Positions 1-5,560 of a stretch of DNA of 15,518 bases are shown piece by piece (position 1 is the stretch's first letter; the number at the start of each line of letters is the position of its first letter). Made by a program: the position numbers and the translations under genes. The DNA lies in assembly GCA_025060055.1 (NCBI GenBank), contig JANXCK010000120.1, positions 1 through 15,518 on the forward strand, in the 5' to 3' direction. Origin of the DNA: Fimbriimonadales bacterium. GTDB lineage: Bacteria > Armatimonadota > Fimbriimonadia > Fimbriimonadales > GBS-DC. The notes beneath the pieces were generated by a model, which was given only the letters and a program-made list of their open reading frames with translations, had not been told where the DNA came from and ran no database searches.

Positions 1-25
1 TCACCTGCAACAGAGGTAGGGAGCG

Positions 26-880
26 ATGACGGCAATACCTGAACACCTGATAAATACGGTTTATCTGGGCGATGTGATGGAGCTGATGCGCCAGTTGCCC
101 GATAGGTCGGTGGACATGGTCTTCAGCGACCCCGATTACAATGTGGGTGTCCGCTACAACGGCAAGTCGTACACGCGCTCCTTCGAAGAGTATATTGAGT
201 GGTACATCGAGTTGGCACGCGAGTCTTTGCGCATCCTGAAAGATGACGGAAACATGTTCTTTATCAACTATCCTAAGCAAAATGCTTACCTGCGGGTGCG
301 CTTTCTGGATGGGGTGTGCTACGACGTGCAGGATTATGTGTGGGTCTACAACACAAATGTTGGGCATAGCCCGAAACGCTTCACCACTGCGCATCGCAGT
401 ATCCTGCACTGTCGGAAGACGGCGCACAACAAGTTTTTCAAGGAGCAGGTGGCGCAACCGTACCAGAATCCGACAGATAGGCGTATTCGGCAACGGATAG
501 CGCAGGGACAGAAGGGACGCATGCCGTACAGCTGGTTCTATTTTGACCTCGTGAAAAATGTAAGCCGTGAGAAAACCTTCCACGCGTGCCAGATTCCGCA
601 AAAACTCTCGGAGATGCTGATTTTGAGTTGCACGCAGCCAGGCGATGTGGTCTTGGTGCATTTTGGCGGGAGTGGCGCGGAGTTGGAGGTTTGTCAACGG
701 CTGGGGCGGCGGTTCCTTGCTGCTGAGATCGACCCGAAATACCACGAGATGATTCTCAACCGCTTGCGCACGGGCGCGATTCGCGACGAGTATCGGCTGA
801 TACGGCGCATGGTACGCCCAGAGGATTTGGCGTTGCAACCGACGCTTTGGAGCGAGTCGGCGGACGGCGTGGGGGTATAA
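26..880 (+). CDS. Divergent N4/N6-type DNA methyltransferase (beta-class motif order)
   Basis: This 284-residue protein resembles the N6_N4_Mtase family, which transfers a methyl group from AdoMet to the exocyclic amine of adenine or cytosine in DNA. The catalytic loop (motif IV) lies near the N-terminus as S-D-P-D-Y-N (residues 34-39), preceded by the usual 'LPDRSVDMVFSD' context. The AdoMet-binding part is C-terminal: H-A-C-Q-I-P (186-191, like HPAQKP), PGDVVL, F-G-G-S-G (213-217) and E-I-D-P-K-Y (234-239). The order IV then X/I is typical of the beta class. Two signature positions are unusual: DPDY in place of DPPY, and V-H-F in place of D-P-F before GSG. The start at 26 has a purine-rich ribosome site (AGAGGTAGGGAG) just upstream. 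No restriction endonuclease is visible; it could lie before the window. The fold is well supported; activity and target are not. Confidence 0.9.
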   Translation: MTAIPEHLINTVYLGDVMELMRQLPDRSVDMVFSDPDYNVGVRYNGKSYTRSFEEYIEWYIELARESLRILKDDGNMFFINYPKQNAYLRVRFLDGVCYDVQDYVWVYNTNVGHSPKRFTTAHRSILHCRKTAHNKFFKEQVAQPYQNPTDRRIRQRIAQGQKGRMPYSWFYFDLVKNVSREKTFHACQIPQKLSEMLILSCTQPGDVVLVHFGGSGAELEVCQRLGRRFLAAEIDPKYHEMILNRLRTGAIRDEYRLIRRMVRPEDLALQPTLWSESADGVGV

Positions 881-881
881 T
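876..881 (+). promoter_or_regulatory. Perfect TATAAT box overlapping the methyltransferase stop codon
   Basis: A perfect -10 hexamer sits across the stop codon of the methyltransferase gene and points into the gene-less stretch 881-1348. No convincing -35 box is visible 16-18 bp upstream. An ATG follows at 891 but its frame closes after eight codons, so no protein is expected. It may start a short untranslated RNA through the palindromic repeats, or be a chance match. Confidence 0.3.
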
Positions 882-953
882 CCTGATACGATGGTATCCC
901 GTCGCTTTTGGCGGTGACGCGAACCCGTCAACCATCGGCACGACCGACATCAC

Positions 954-1052
954 TGCGACTCAAGTCGCACCCAGACAGACGGAACCCCGCTAACGCGGGG
1001 TTTGTAGCCCGCGTAGGCGGGCTTGGGTTGTGCGGGGGCGACTTCAGTCGCA
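954..1052. repeat. Composite palindromic repeat (four consecutive hairpins)
   Basis: Four hairpins follow one another: TGCGACT/AGTCGCA (954-969, 2-nt centre), AACCCCGC/GCGGGGTT (983-1002, 4-nt loop), AGCCCGC/GCGGGCT (1006-1023, 4-nt loop) and GCGACT/AGTCGC (1038-1051). The two outer hairpins are also inverted copies of each other, so the whole unit can fold as one larger structure. Units built from 'GCGACTnnAGTCGC' and 'CCCGCnnnGCGGG' arms are typical of dispersed REP/MITE-like intergenic repeats in several bacterial phyla. No transposase is present in the window. Confidence 0.75.
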
Positions 1053-1119
1053 AGGGATTTTTGAAGTGCTACTTTCTCTACACGCTCTGAAGACTGTTTA
1101 AGAATGCGAGCGGGCTTTC

Positions 1120-1229
1120 GTAGCGTCGGCGTCTCGCCGACGAGCGTGGCTTGGATAGTTGTGTCCAAGCCCAGCACGGACACGACTGTCCGTGCCACGC
1201 GGGCGCGTCGGCGCGGACGCCGACGCTAC
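1120..1229. repeat. Nested palindromic repeat with 14-bp terminal inverted arms
   Basis: Perfect 14-bp outer arms (GTAGCGTCGGCGTC at 1120-1133, complement at 1216-1229) enclose a second arm pair (GCGTGGC 1144-1150 with GCCACGC 1194-1200) and two internal hairpins (GCTTGGA/TCCAAGC 1149-1170; GCACGGAC/GTCCGTGC 1174-1195). The ends can alternatively fold locally: GTCGGCG/CGCCGAC at 1126-1142 and a 9-bp stem at 1205-1226. Nested arms suggest a non-autonomous mobile or extragenic repeat. Positions 1184-1200 match 4331-4347 at 15 of 17 bases, so at least a partial second copy is present. Confidence 0.75.
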
Positions 1230-1333
1230 AGAGTAATTCCATTCGTGCCGTCATGAACCGATGGCGTGGACGTCTTTGAATCGTCCTTTCGTAATCGCCA
1301 CAATCGCGGGGAACAGCAAGGACACCGATGCGG

Positions 1334-1339
1334 TATAAT
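1334..1339 (+). promoter_or_regulatory. TATAAT -10 box of the HMA/two-component operon
   Basis: A perfect TATAAT lies only nine bases before the ATG at 1349. Transcription would start within a few bases of the start codon, giving a leaderless or nearly leaderless mRNA, in line with the absence of a clear ribosome-binding site. The -35 region is weak (GAACAG at 17 bp). Confidence 0.55.
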
Positions 1340-1348
1340 CGAGCGGGC

Positions 1349-1564
1349 ATGACTCTTTTGGAAAAGGTTTGGTCGGTTCCCACGATTGAATGCGAAGGCT
1401 GCGTGCGTGCCATTCACCGCACTCTGGGCGATGTGAAAGGCGTGCAGCATGTAGAAGTCGATCGAATCCAGAAAGTGGTGCGCGTGGTCTTCGACGCCAA
1501 CCAAGTTCAAGAGGACACACTACGCGATTGCCTTGCGCAGGCGGGTTTCAGTCCGCTCGATTAG
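1349..1564 (+). CDS. Small heavy-metal-associated (HMA) domain protein, CopZ/Atx1-like
   Basis: The 72-residue protein is one HMA domain (ferredoxin-like babbab fold), the family of cytoplasmic copper or other soft-metal chaperones and of P-type ATPase N-termini. The metal-binding C-E-G-C sits at residues 15-18 inside V-P-T-I-E-C-E-G-C-V-R-A-I, and the C-terminus 'LRDCLAQAGFSP' matches the last helix and strand of the fold. The frame is open back to an ATG at 1328, but that codon lies before the TATAAT box, so 1349 is preferred. It heads an operon: its stop codon is part of the AGGAGG preceding the kinase gene 16 bp later. This pairing suggests a metal-linked sensor system, but no metal transporter is seen in the window. 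Confidence 0.85.
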   Translation: MTLLEKVWSVPTIECEGCVRAIHRTLGDVKGVQHVEVDRIQKVVRVVFDANQVQEDTLRDCLAQAGFSPLD

Positions 1565-1580
1565 GAGGCACGGTACGGGA

Positions 1581-2738
1581 ATGCTGTCAGATTCCTATCG
1601 GCGGTTCACGCGAGTGAACCTGCCCGTGTGGTTCATCGTCGGCGCGACGGTCGTCTGGGCGATTGTTCAAAAGCTCACTGGCAAGTTCACTCTGGAATGG
1701 GCGCAGTTGGCGACTTTGAGCATGCTGGGGGTCGTGTCTGCAGCGGCGCGCACATGGGTCGGGCTGAAAGACCCGCGCGTGATGTATCGGATGAGCTTGC
1801 CGCTGGTGGTATTCGACCTGCTGCTCATCACGCTGGCAGTGCGCTTCACAGGCGGGTTTGAGAGTCAGGCGTGGCTGCTCTATTTCGCGCTGCTGGTCTC
1901 CGAGTCGGCGGTGATGACCACACCCACACTGCTGATTCTGCTTGCTTTGACCGCTGTGGGCTACGGATGGGCGAGCATGCCGCTGCCCCAAGACCACTGG
2001 AACGATTTTTGGTATCGTGTCGCCTCACTTAGCCTTGTCTGCTGGCTGATTCATCAGGTGTATCGCAGCCACGTCGAGTATCGGGCGGAGTTGGCGGAGT
2101 TGCGCGAGCAGTTCGATCTGGCACAGGAACGCGAGCGTATCGCCCGCGAGTTCCACGACGGACTGGGACATCACTTGGTGAGTACCATTCGCGGCTTAGA
2201 GACGCTGCAGCGGCGCCTGGACGGAACGCTGGACGAAGCCAGTCGTCACCTGCTGGAGGAACAGATTAGCGTGCTGCGCAGCGCCCTCAGCGAAACGCGC
2301 GAGACAATTCAGCAGTTGCGCTCGCCCGAAGCGATCGATATGCGAGCATTCGTGCGGCGAACCGCTGAACGCGTGGCGCAGCAGCTCGGCGCTCGATTGC
2401 ACTGCCACTGCCCTGAGCCAACGCCCGCGCTGACGCCCTTGCAATCGCTGATGCTCGCACGCGTGGTGCAAGAAGCGCTAAGCAACATCATCAAGCACGC
2501 GGGACGCCCGCAAAACCTGTGGATAGAGTGCCGACAGCAGGGCCGATGGCTCGAGCTCCACATCGCTGACGATGGGGACGGATTCGACCCCCAAACGGTC
2601 ATCGAAGGCATCGGATTGACCAGCATGCGCGACAGGATTCACGCCTTAGGGGGCGAACTAACTCTCCAGAGCGCGCCAGGACAAGGCACAACCGTGCTGG
2701 CACGCGTGCCAATTCGAGAGGAGTCATGGAAGCTGTAA
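1581..2738 (+). CDS. Six-TM sensor histidine kinase, NarL/DesK-type (HisKA_3)
   Basis: This 385-residue inner-membrane kinase has about six hydrophobic helices in residues 10-175 with only short loops, a layout like DesK-type sensors that detect signals within the membrane. The cytoplasmic part holds a HisKA_3 dimerisation helix with R-E-F-H-D-G-L-G-H, the phosphorylated His being residue 192, then a HATPase_c domain with an N-box (VVQEALSNIIKHAG) and glycine-rich boxes (DDGDGFDP, GIGLTSMRDR, GQGTT). It should autophosphorylate and pass phosphate to the regulator encoded next. The start at 1581 begins just before the first TM helix; AGGAGG at 1563-1568 is 12 bases upstream, rather far. The open frame reaches back to 1533, but that would overlap the HMA gene. 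The stop overlaps the regulator gene by 13 bases. Confidence 0.93.
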   Translation: MLSDSYRRFTRVNLPVWFIVGATVVWAIVQKLTGKFTLEWAQLATLSMLGVVSAAARTWVGLKDPRVMYRMSLPLVVFDLLLITLAVRFTGGFESQAWLLYFALLVSESAVMTTPTLLILLALTAVGYGWASMPLPQDHWNDFWYRVASLSLVCWLIHQVYRSHVEYRAELAELREQFDLAQERERIAREFHDGLGHHLVSTIRGLETLQRRLDGTLDEASRHLLEEQISVLRSALSETRETIQQLRSPEAIDMRAFVRRTAERVAQQLGARLHCHCPEPTPALTPLQSLMLARVVQEALSNIIKHAGRPQNLWIECRQQGRWLELHIADDGDGFDPQTVIEGIGLTSMRDRIHALGGELTLQSAPGQGTTVLARVPIREESWKL

Positions 2739-3376
2739 AGACCATCTTGGCGGAAGACGATACGCGCTTGCAAAAGGCGTTCCGAGAGCTTGCGCTTGCC
2801 GAGGCGGGTATCGACCTGCTGGGAATCGCCAGCGATGGGGAGCAGGCAGTGCAGATGGCGATGCAGTTCGAGCCGCAGGTCATCTTGATGGACATCCAGA
2901 TGCCGCGTCTTGACGGCATCGAGGCGACTCGACGCATCAAGCGCACGCTGCCCAGTGTCCAAATCGTGATTTGGACCATCTTCGGCGATGACCACCATGT
3001 GTTCGAAGCCATCAAAGCGGGCGCGATGGGTTATCTGCTCAAGGATAGCCCTACGCAAGAGATTATCGAAGGGATTCACGCAGCGGCGCGGGGCGAGTCG
3101 CTTCTGCACCCGGCGGTCGCCCAGCGCGTGATTCACGAGTTCCAGCGGATGCGCCTTGCCGCCGAGAACGCGCCCGAGCTGCTGTGTGAACTCACCCCGC
3201 GCGAAACGGCAGTGTTGCGCCTGCTGGCAGAGGGCAAACGCAACCGCGAAATCGCCGCCCAGCTGTTCCTCACCGAAAAGACCGTGAAGAACTATATCTC
3301 CAGCATCCTGTTCAAGTTGCAGGTGAACTCGCGCACGGAGGCGGCGCTGCTGGCGGTCAAGCGGGGTTTAATTTAG
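2726..3376 (+). CDS. LuxR/NarL-family response regulator
   Basis: This 216-residue DNA-binding response regulator is the evident partner of the overlapping kinase gene. The receiver domain (residues about 5-120) has the acidic pair D11-D12, phosphoacceptor D56 in V-I-L-M-D-I-Q-M-P, T84 and K106. A LuxR-type helix-turn-helix follows (about 152-214), with L-T-P-R-E-T-A-V-L-R-L-L-A-E-G and a recognition region V-K-N-Y-I-S-S-I-L-F-K-L. An AGGAG sits only two bases from the ATG, so translation may depend on coupling to the kinase reading frame. Its targets are unknown; the HMA operon itself is a candidate because such systems are often autoregulated. Confidence 0.95.
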   Translation: MEAVKTILAEDDTRLQKAFRELALAEAGIDLLGIASDGEQAVQMAMQFEPQVILMDIQMPRLDGIEATRRIKRTLPSVQIVIWTIFGDDHHVFEAIKAGAMGYLLKDSPTQEIIEGIHAAARGESLLHPAVAQRVIHEFQRMRLAAENAPELLCELTPRETAVLRLLAEGKRNREIAAQLFLTEKTVKNYISSILFKLQVNSRTEAALLAVKRGLI

Positions 3377-3379
3377 CCT

Positions 3380-4303
3380 GTGCGGGCGTTCTATCGGTCG
3401 CTGAAGCCACTGGTTCTGTGGCGCGAGCAAACGCGCCCGTTGGACTGGGGGCAACTGTTCGGGCGCGTCGCACCCGTCGAACTCGAGATAGGCTTTGGCA
3501 GCGGCGACTACCTTGTCGCACGCGCTCAGCAGCACCCGGAACGTAACTTGGTAGGCATCGAGTTGGAGTGGGCGAGCGTGCAGCGTGCGCTGCGCAAAAT
3601 CGCCGCAGCGGGGCTGACCAACGTGCGCGTCCTGCTGGGTGATGCCCGCCCGATTCTCTGGCGTGCAATCGCCCCGCAAAGCCTTGCTCGCATCGTCGCC
3701 TTGTTTCCTTGCCCGTGGCCCAAAAAGCACCACCACAAACATCGGCTGTTCGACCAGCAGCAGCTGCAGCTGCTCAACAGTCGCTTGTGCGAGCAGGGCG
3801 AGTTCTACCTTTTGACCGACCACAAGGAGTATTTCCAGTGGGTGCTGAGCCATCTCACCGATACGGGGTTCACCGCGTTCGCTCGCACCGTGCCCCCGCA
3901 TGTGAACACCAAGTACGAGCAAAAGTGGCTCGCAGGGGGGCAGACTCGTTTTTACGAGTTGACGCTGCGCAAGACGCACCACTGCCCCATCCCGCTGTTA
4001 GAGGATATCCCGATGGAGACCTATTGCGTGCAGCAGTTTGACCCCGCCCGATTCCAGCCTGCTGATGTGAAGGAGGCGGTGCATGTAGTGTTCAAGGAGA
4101 TGCGGTATGACCCTGTGCGTCAGATTGCGATGACGCGCGTGGTCGTGGTAGAGGACGACCTCACGCAGCACTTCTGGATCGAGGTGGTGCGCGAGGGTGA
4201 CCAGTGGCGGATCCGCCCTGCGCCTGGCTGCGGGGTAGTGCCCACAGTAGGCGTGCAACGCGCCTTAGACGCCGTGCGCGCTGCGTGCGAATCCTCTGCT
4301 TGA
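3380..4303 (+). CDS. trmB: tRNA (guanine-N7-)-methyltransferase with C-terminal extension
   Basis: TrmB methylates N7 of guanosine 46 in the tRNA variable loop, using AdoMet. The protein shows the AdoMet motif E-I-G-F-G-S-G (36-42), the family block F-P-C-P-W-P-K-K-H-H-H-K-H-R (109-122), T-D-H (146-148) and N-T-K-Y-E-Q-K-W (176-183). The FPDPW aspartate is replaced by Cys110. At 307 residues it is about 70-90 longer than the E. coli and B. subtilis enzymes. The extra part (about 210-307) is a separate-looking domain, comparable to the C-terminal extension known in some thermophilic TrmB proteins such as that of Aquifex. The start is a GTG three bases after the regulator stop codon, with no clear ribosome site, so it is probably translated by coupling in the same operon. 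Confidence 0.93.
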   Translation: MRAFYRSLKPLVLWREQTRPLDWGQLFGRVAPVELEIGFGSGDYLVARAQQHPERNLVGIELEWASVQRALRKIAAAGLTNVRVLLGDARPILWRAIAPQSLARIVALFPCPWPKKHHHKHRLFDQQQLQLLNSRLCEQGEFYLLTDHKEYFQWVLSHLTDTGFTAFARTVPPHVNTKYEQKWLAGGQTRFYELTLRKTHHCPIPLLEDIPMETYCVQQFDPARFQPADVKEAVHVVFKEMRYDPVRQIAMTRVVVVEDDLTQHFWIEVVREGDQWRIRPAPGCGVVPTVGVQRALDAVRAACESSA

Positions 4304-4330
4304 AAGCCACCCACTAAACAGGGCGGATGA

Positions 4331-4402
4331 GAGTGTCTGTGCCACGCCGTGACTTGGGCATTCTTGCCCAAGTAACACACACGGACGAGGGTGTTTGTCC
4401 TG
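4331..4402. repeat. Partial intergenic repeat copy with strong hairpin after trmB
   Basis: Bases 4331-4347 match 1184-1200 at 15 of 17 positions. They are followed by the hairpin ACTTGGGCA-TTCT-TGCCCAAGT (4352-4373, perfect 9-bp stem) and a weaker GGAC/GTCC hairpin (about 4384-4402). The order of a 'gtgccacgc' core next to 'cttgg/ccaag' and 'acggac/gtcc' hairpins echoes the element at 1120-1229. The 9-bp hairpin could slow transcription after trmB, but no U-tract follows, so it is not called as an intrinsic terminator. Confidence 0.55.
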
Positions 4403-4631
4403 CGCCTCCCATCTCATTCCTGAACCCTGTCACAAATGCAGGCAGTGGGACGTATACACTCCCAGCACACCAGGAGGCTGGCGATGGCAGGGCAAGGTAA
4501 AAGTGTAGGATACGCGCGATTTTGGAGTTCGTGGAGTTCACTCAAAGGCGTGGAAGGCGATAACCCACCGCTACGAACGCGATTTGCACCTGCTCGCTCC
4601 GCGCTTCGCCTCAGAATAATTGCTAAACAAT

Positions 4632-4660
4632 CTGACACCGTCCATTCATTGAGGTATAAT
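4632..4660 (+). promoter_or_regulatory. Sigma70-type promoter of the ECF sigma-factor gene
   Basis: CTGACA (4632-4637), a 17-bp spacer and a perfect TATAAT (4655-4660) form the best promoter in the window. The expected start of transcription, about 4667, leaves roughly 24 bases of leader before the GTG at 4691. The match is to the housekeeping consensus, so the sigma/anti-sigma pair seems to be transcribed by the main sigma factor rather than only by itself. Confidence 0.7.
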
Positions 4661-4690
4661 AGCAGAGAGGCACAGGTCGCAAAGCGGGTC

Positions 4691-5542
4691 GTGAGCGCGA
4701 ACGAATGGGATACCATCCAGTCCCTTGTGGAAAAGGTGCTGGAGTCGGATTGCTCATCGGGAGAGGAGATTGAGCGGGAGCAGGTTCGCAATCGCCTCTT
4801 CGATCTGTTGCGCACGCCCGTTTTGCGGATGGTGCGCGCTCTTGTTTCCGAGGCGCACCTTGTAGATGACCTGGCGCAGGAGGCGCTCATCCACCTGTGG
4901 CAAAAGATAGCGCATTACAACCCCAAGCTCGCCCCTTTCAAAAGTTGGGCATCACGCGTGGTGATTAACTGTACCTACAGTGCCTTGCTACGCCACAACC
5001 GCATAACGCGCTTAGAAGTTCACGAGTCGGATTGGACCACCACCGAGTTCGCTGAAGAGACCGTCTCCATCTTGGAGCGTGCCGCCGACTCCGCGCCCGA
5101 CCCCGCCGAGCATCTTAGCGAGCGAGAGCGCCTGGAGCTTGTTCTTGCCTGCGCTCGCGAGACGCTCAGTCCCGATGAATATCTTGTCTGGCTGGAGCAG
5201 GTGGTGAACGGTTCCTCATACCAGCAAATCGCGCTGTTGACCGATCGCAACGAGAATTGGGCACGACAAACGGTGCTGCGTGCCCGCCAAAAACTGGCAG
5301 CTGCGATTATTCTCCATCCGAAGATTGTGAGCCGTGAGGAAATACAGGACGCAATTGACCGCTGCCAACGCTCCGACGAGCCACTGACGGAGGCAGAGCT
5401 GAGCGTTCTGCAGGAAGCCCTGCCCCAAAGCGGCGCGCGTAAGCCGCCTGGCTGGCGCCAGATTAACCGCTTTCGTCAGGCGTGCCACAAGCTGCTGCCC
5501 CACCTTCTGGGTGTTCTTCTCCTCGCATCTGGGTATTTTTGA
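4691..5542 (+). CDS. ECF-type RNA polymerase sigma factor with long C-terminal tail
   Basis: This 283-residue protein has a sigma region 2 at about 40-104 (L-V-D-D-L-A-Q-E-A-L-I-H-L-W, then F-K-S-W-A-S-R-V-V-I-N) and a region 4 helix-turn-helix at about 148-203 (L-S-P-D-E-Y-L-V-W, SYQQIALL, WARQTVLRARQKL). It should direct RNA polymerase to a specific promoter set. Unlike usual ECF factors of about 170-200 residues, it has about 80 extra C-terminal residues ending in a hydrophobic stretch (LLPHLLGVLLLASGYF) at the very C-terminus. The GTG start at 4691 fits the promoter and aligns the N-terminus (S-A-N-E-W-D-T-I) with the paralogue at 6971 (G-R-H-D-W-D-T-I); the alternative is ATG 4484. An anti-sigma-like gene begins 18 bp after the stop, the classic sigma/anti-sigma operon order. 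Confidence 0.88.
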   Translation: MSANEWDTIQSLVEKVLESDCSSGEEIEREQVRNRLFDLLRTPVLRMVRALVSEAHLVDDLAQEALIHLWQKIAHYNPKLAPFKSWASRVVINCTYSALLRHNRITRLEVHESDWTTTEFAEETVSILERAADSAPDPAEHLSERERLELVLACARETLSPDEYLVWLEQVVNGSSYQQIALLTDRNENWARQTVLRARQKLAAAIILHPKIVSREEIQDAIDRCQRSDEPLTEAELSVLQEALPQSGARKPPGWRQINRFRQACHKLLPHLLGVLLLASGYF

Positions 5543-5560
5543 ATAAGGTAGGTGAGCATA

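Larger units (their letters stand above)
881..1348. other. 468-bp gene-free stretch holding two palindromic repeat elements
   Basis: No reading frame here looks like a protein: the open frames are short, Arg/Ser-rich, and imposed by the palindromes on both strands. The content is a TATAAT box at its left edge, a multi-hairpin repeat at 954-1052, a second one at 1120-1229, about 100 bp without visible signals, and the promoter box of the HMA gene at its right edge. It appears to be a repeat-rich spacer between the methyltransferase and the metal-binding/two-component operon. Confidence 0.7.
4304..4690. other. 387-bp stretch without a confident gene, between trmB and the sigma-factor gene
   Basis: It contains a partial copy of the 1120-1229 repeat family (4331-4402), a 9-bp hairpin (4352-4373), and a promoter (4632-4660) for the sigma-factor gene. 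The sigma-factor frame stays open back to 4436 and contains an ATG at 4484 preceded by AGGAGG (4472-4477). Because of this, a 69-residue N-terminal extension cannot be fully excluded. Its Arg/Ser-rich composition does not look like sigma-factor sequence. Confidence 0.6.

Noticed and set aside
891..917. Tiny ORF after the TATAAT box at 876
   Set aside because: Only eight codons before a stop, with no ribosome site; unlikely to be meaningful as a peptide.
954..1229. CRISPR array
   Set aside because: The repeats are palindromic arms of different sequence and spacing, without regularly spaced direct repeats of equal length.
1120..1229. tRNA or other cloverleaf RNA gene
   Set aside because: It folds into several arms but has 14-bp outer arms, no GTTCGANNC arm, no anticodon-like loop of 7 and no acceptor-end logic; it looks like a repeat.
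3368..3982. 204-codon open frame on the - strand across trmB
   Set aside because: It is antisense to conserved TrmB motifs, has no recognisable domain, and is explained by codon bias of the real gene.
4352..4373. Intrinsic terminator of the trmB operon
   Set aside because: The 9-bp stem is strong but no T-tract follows, and it sits inside a repeat-family copy, so termination is not supported.
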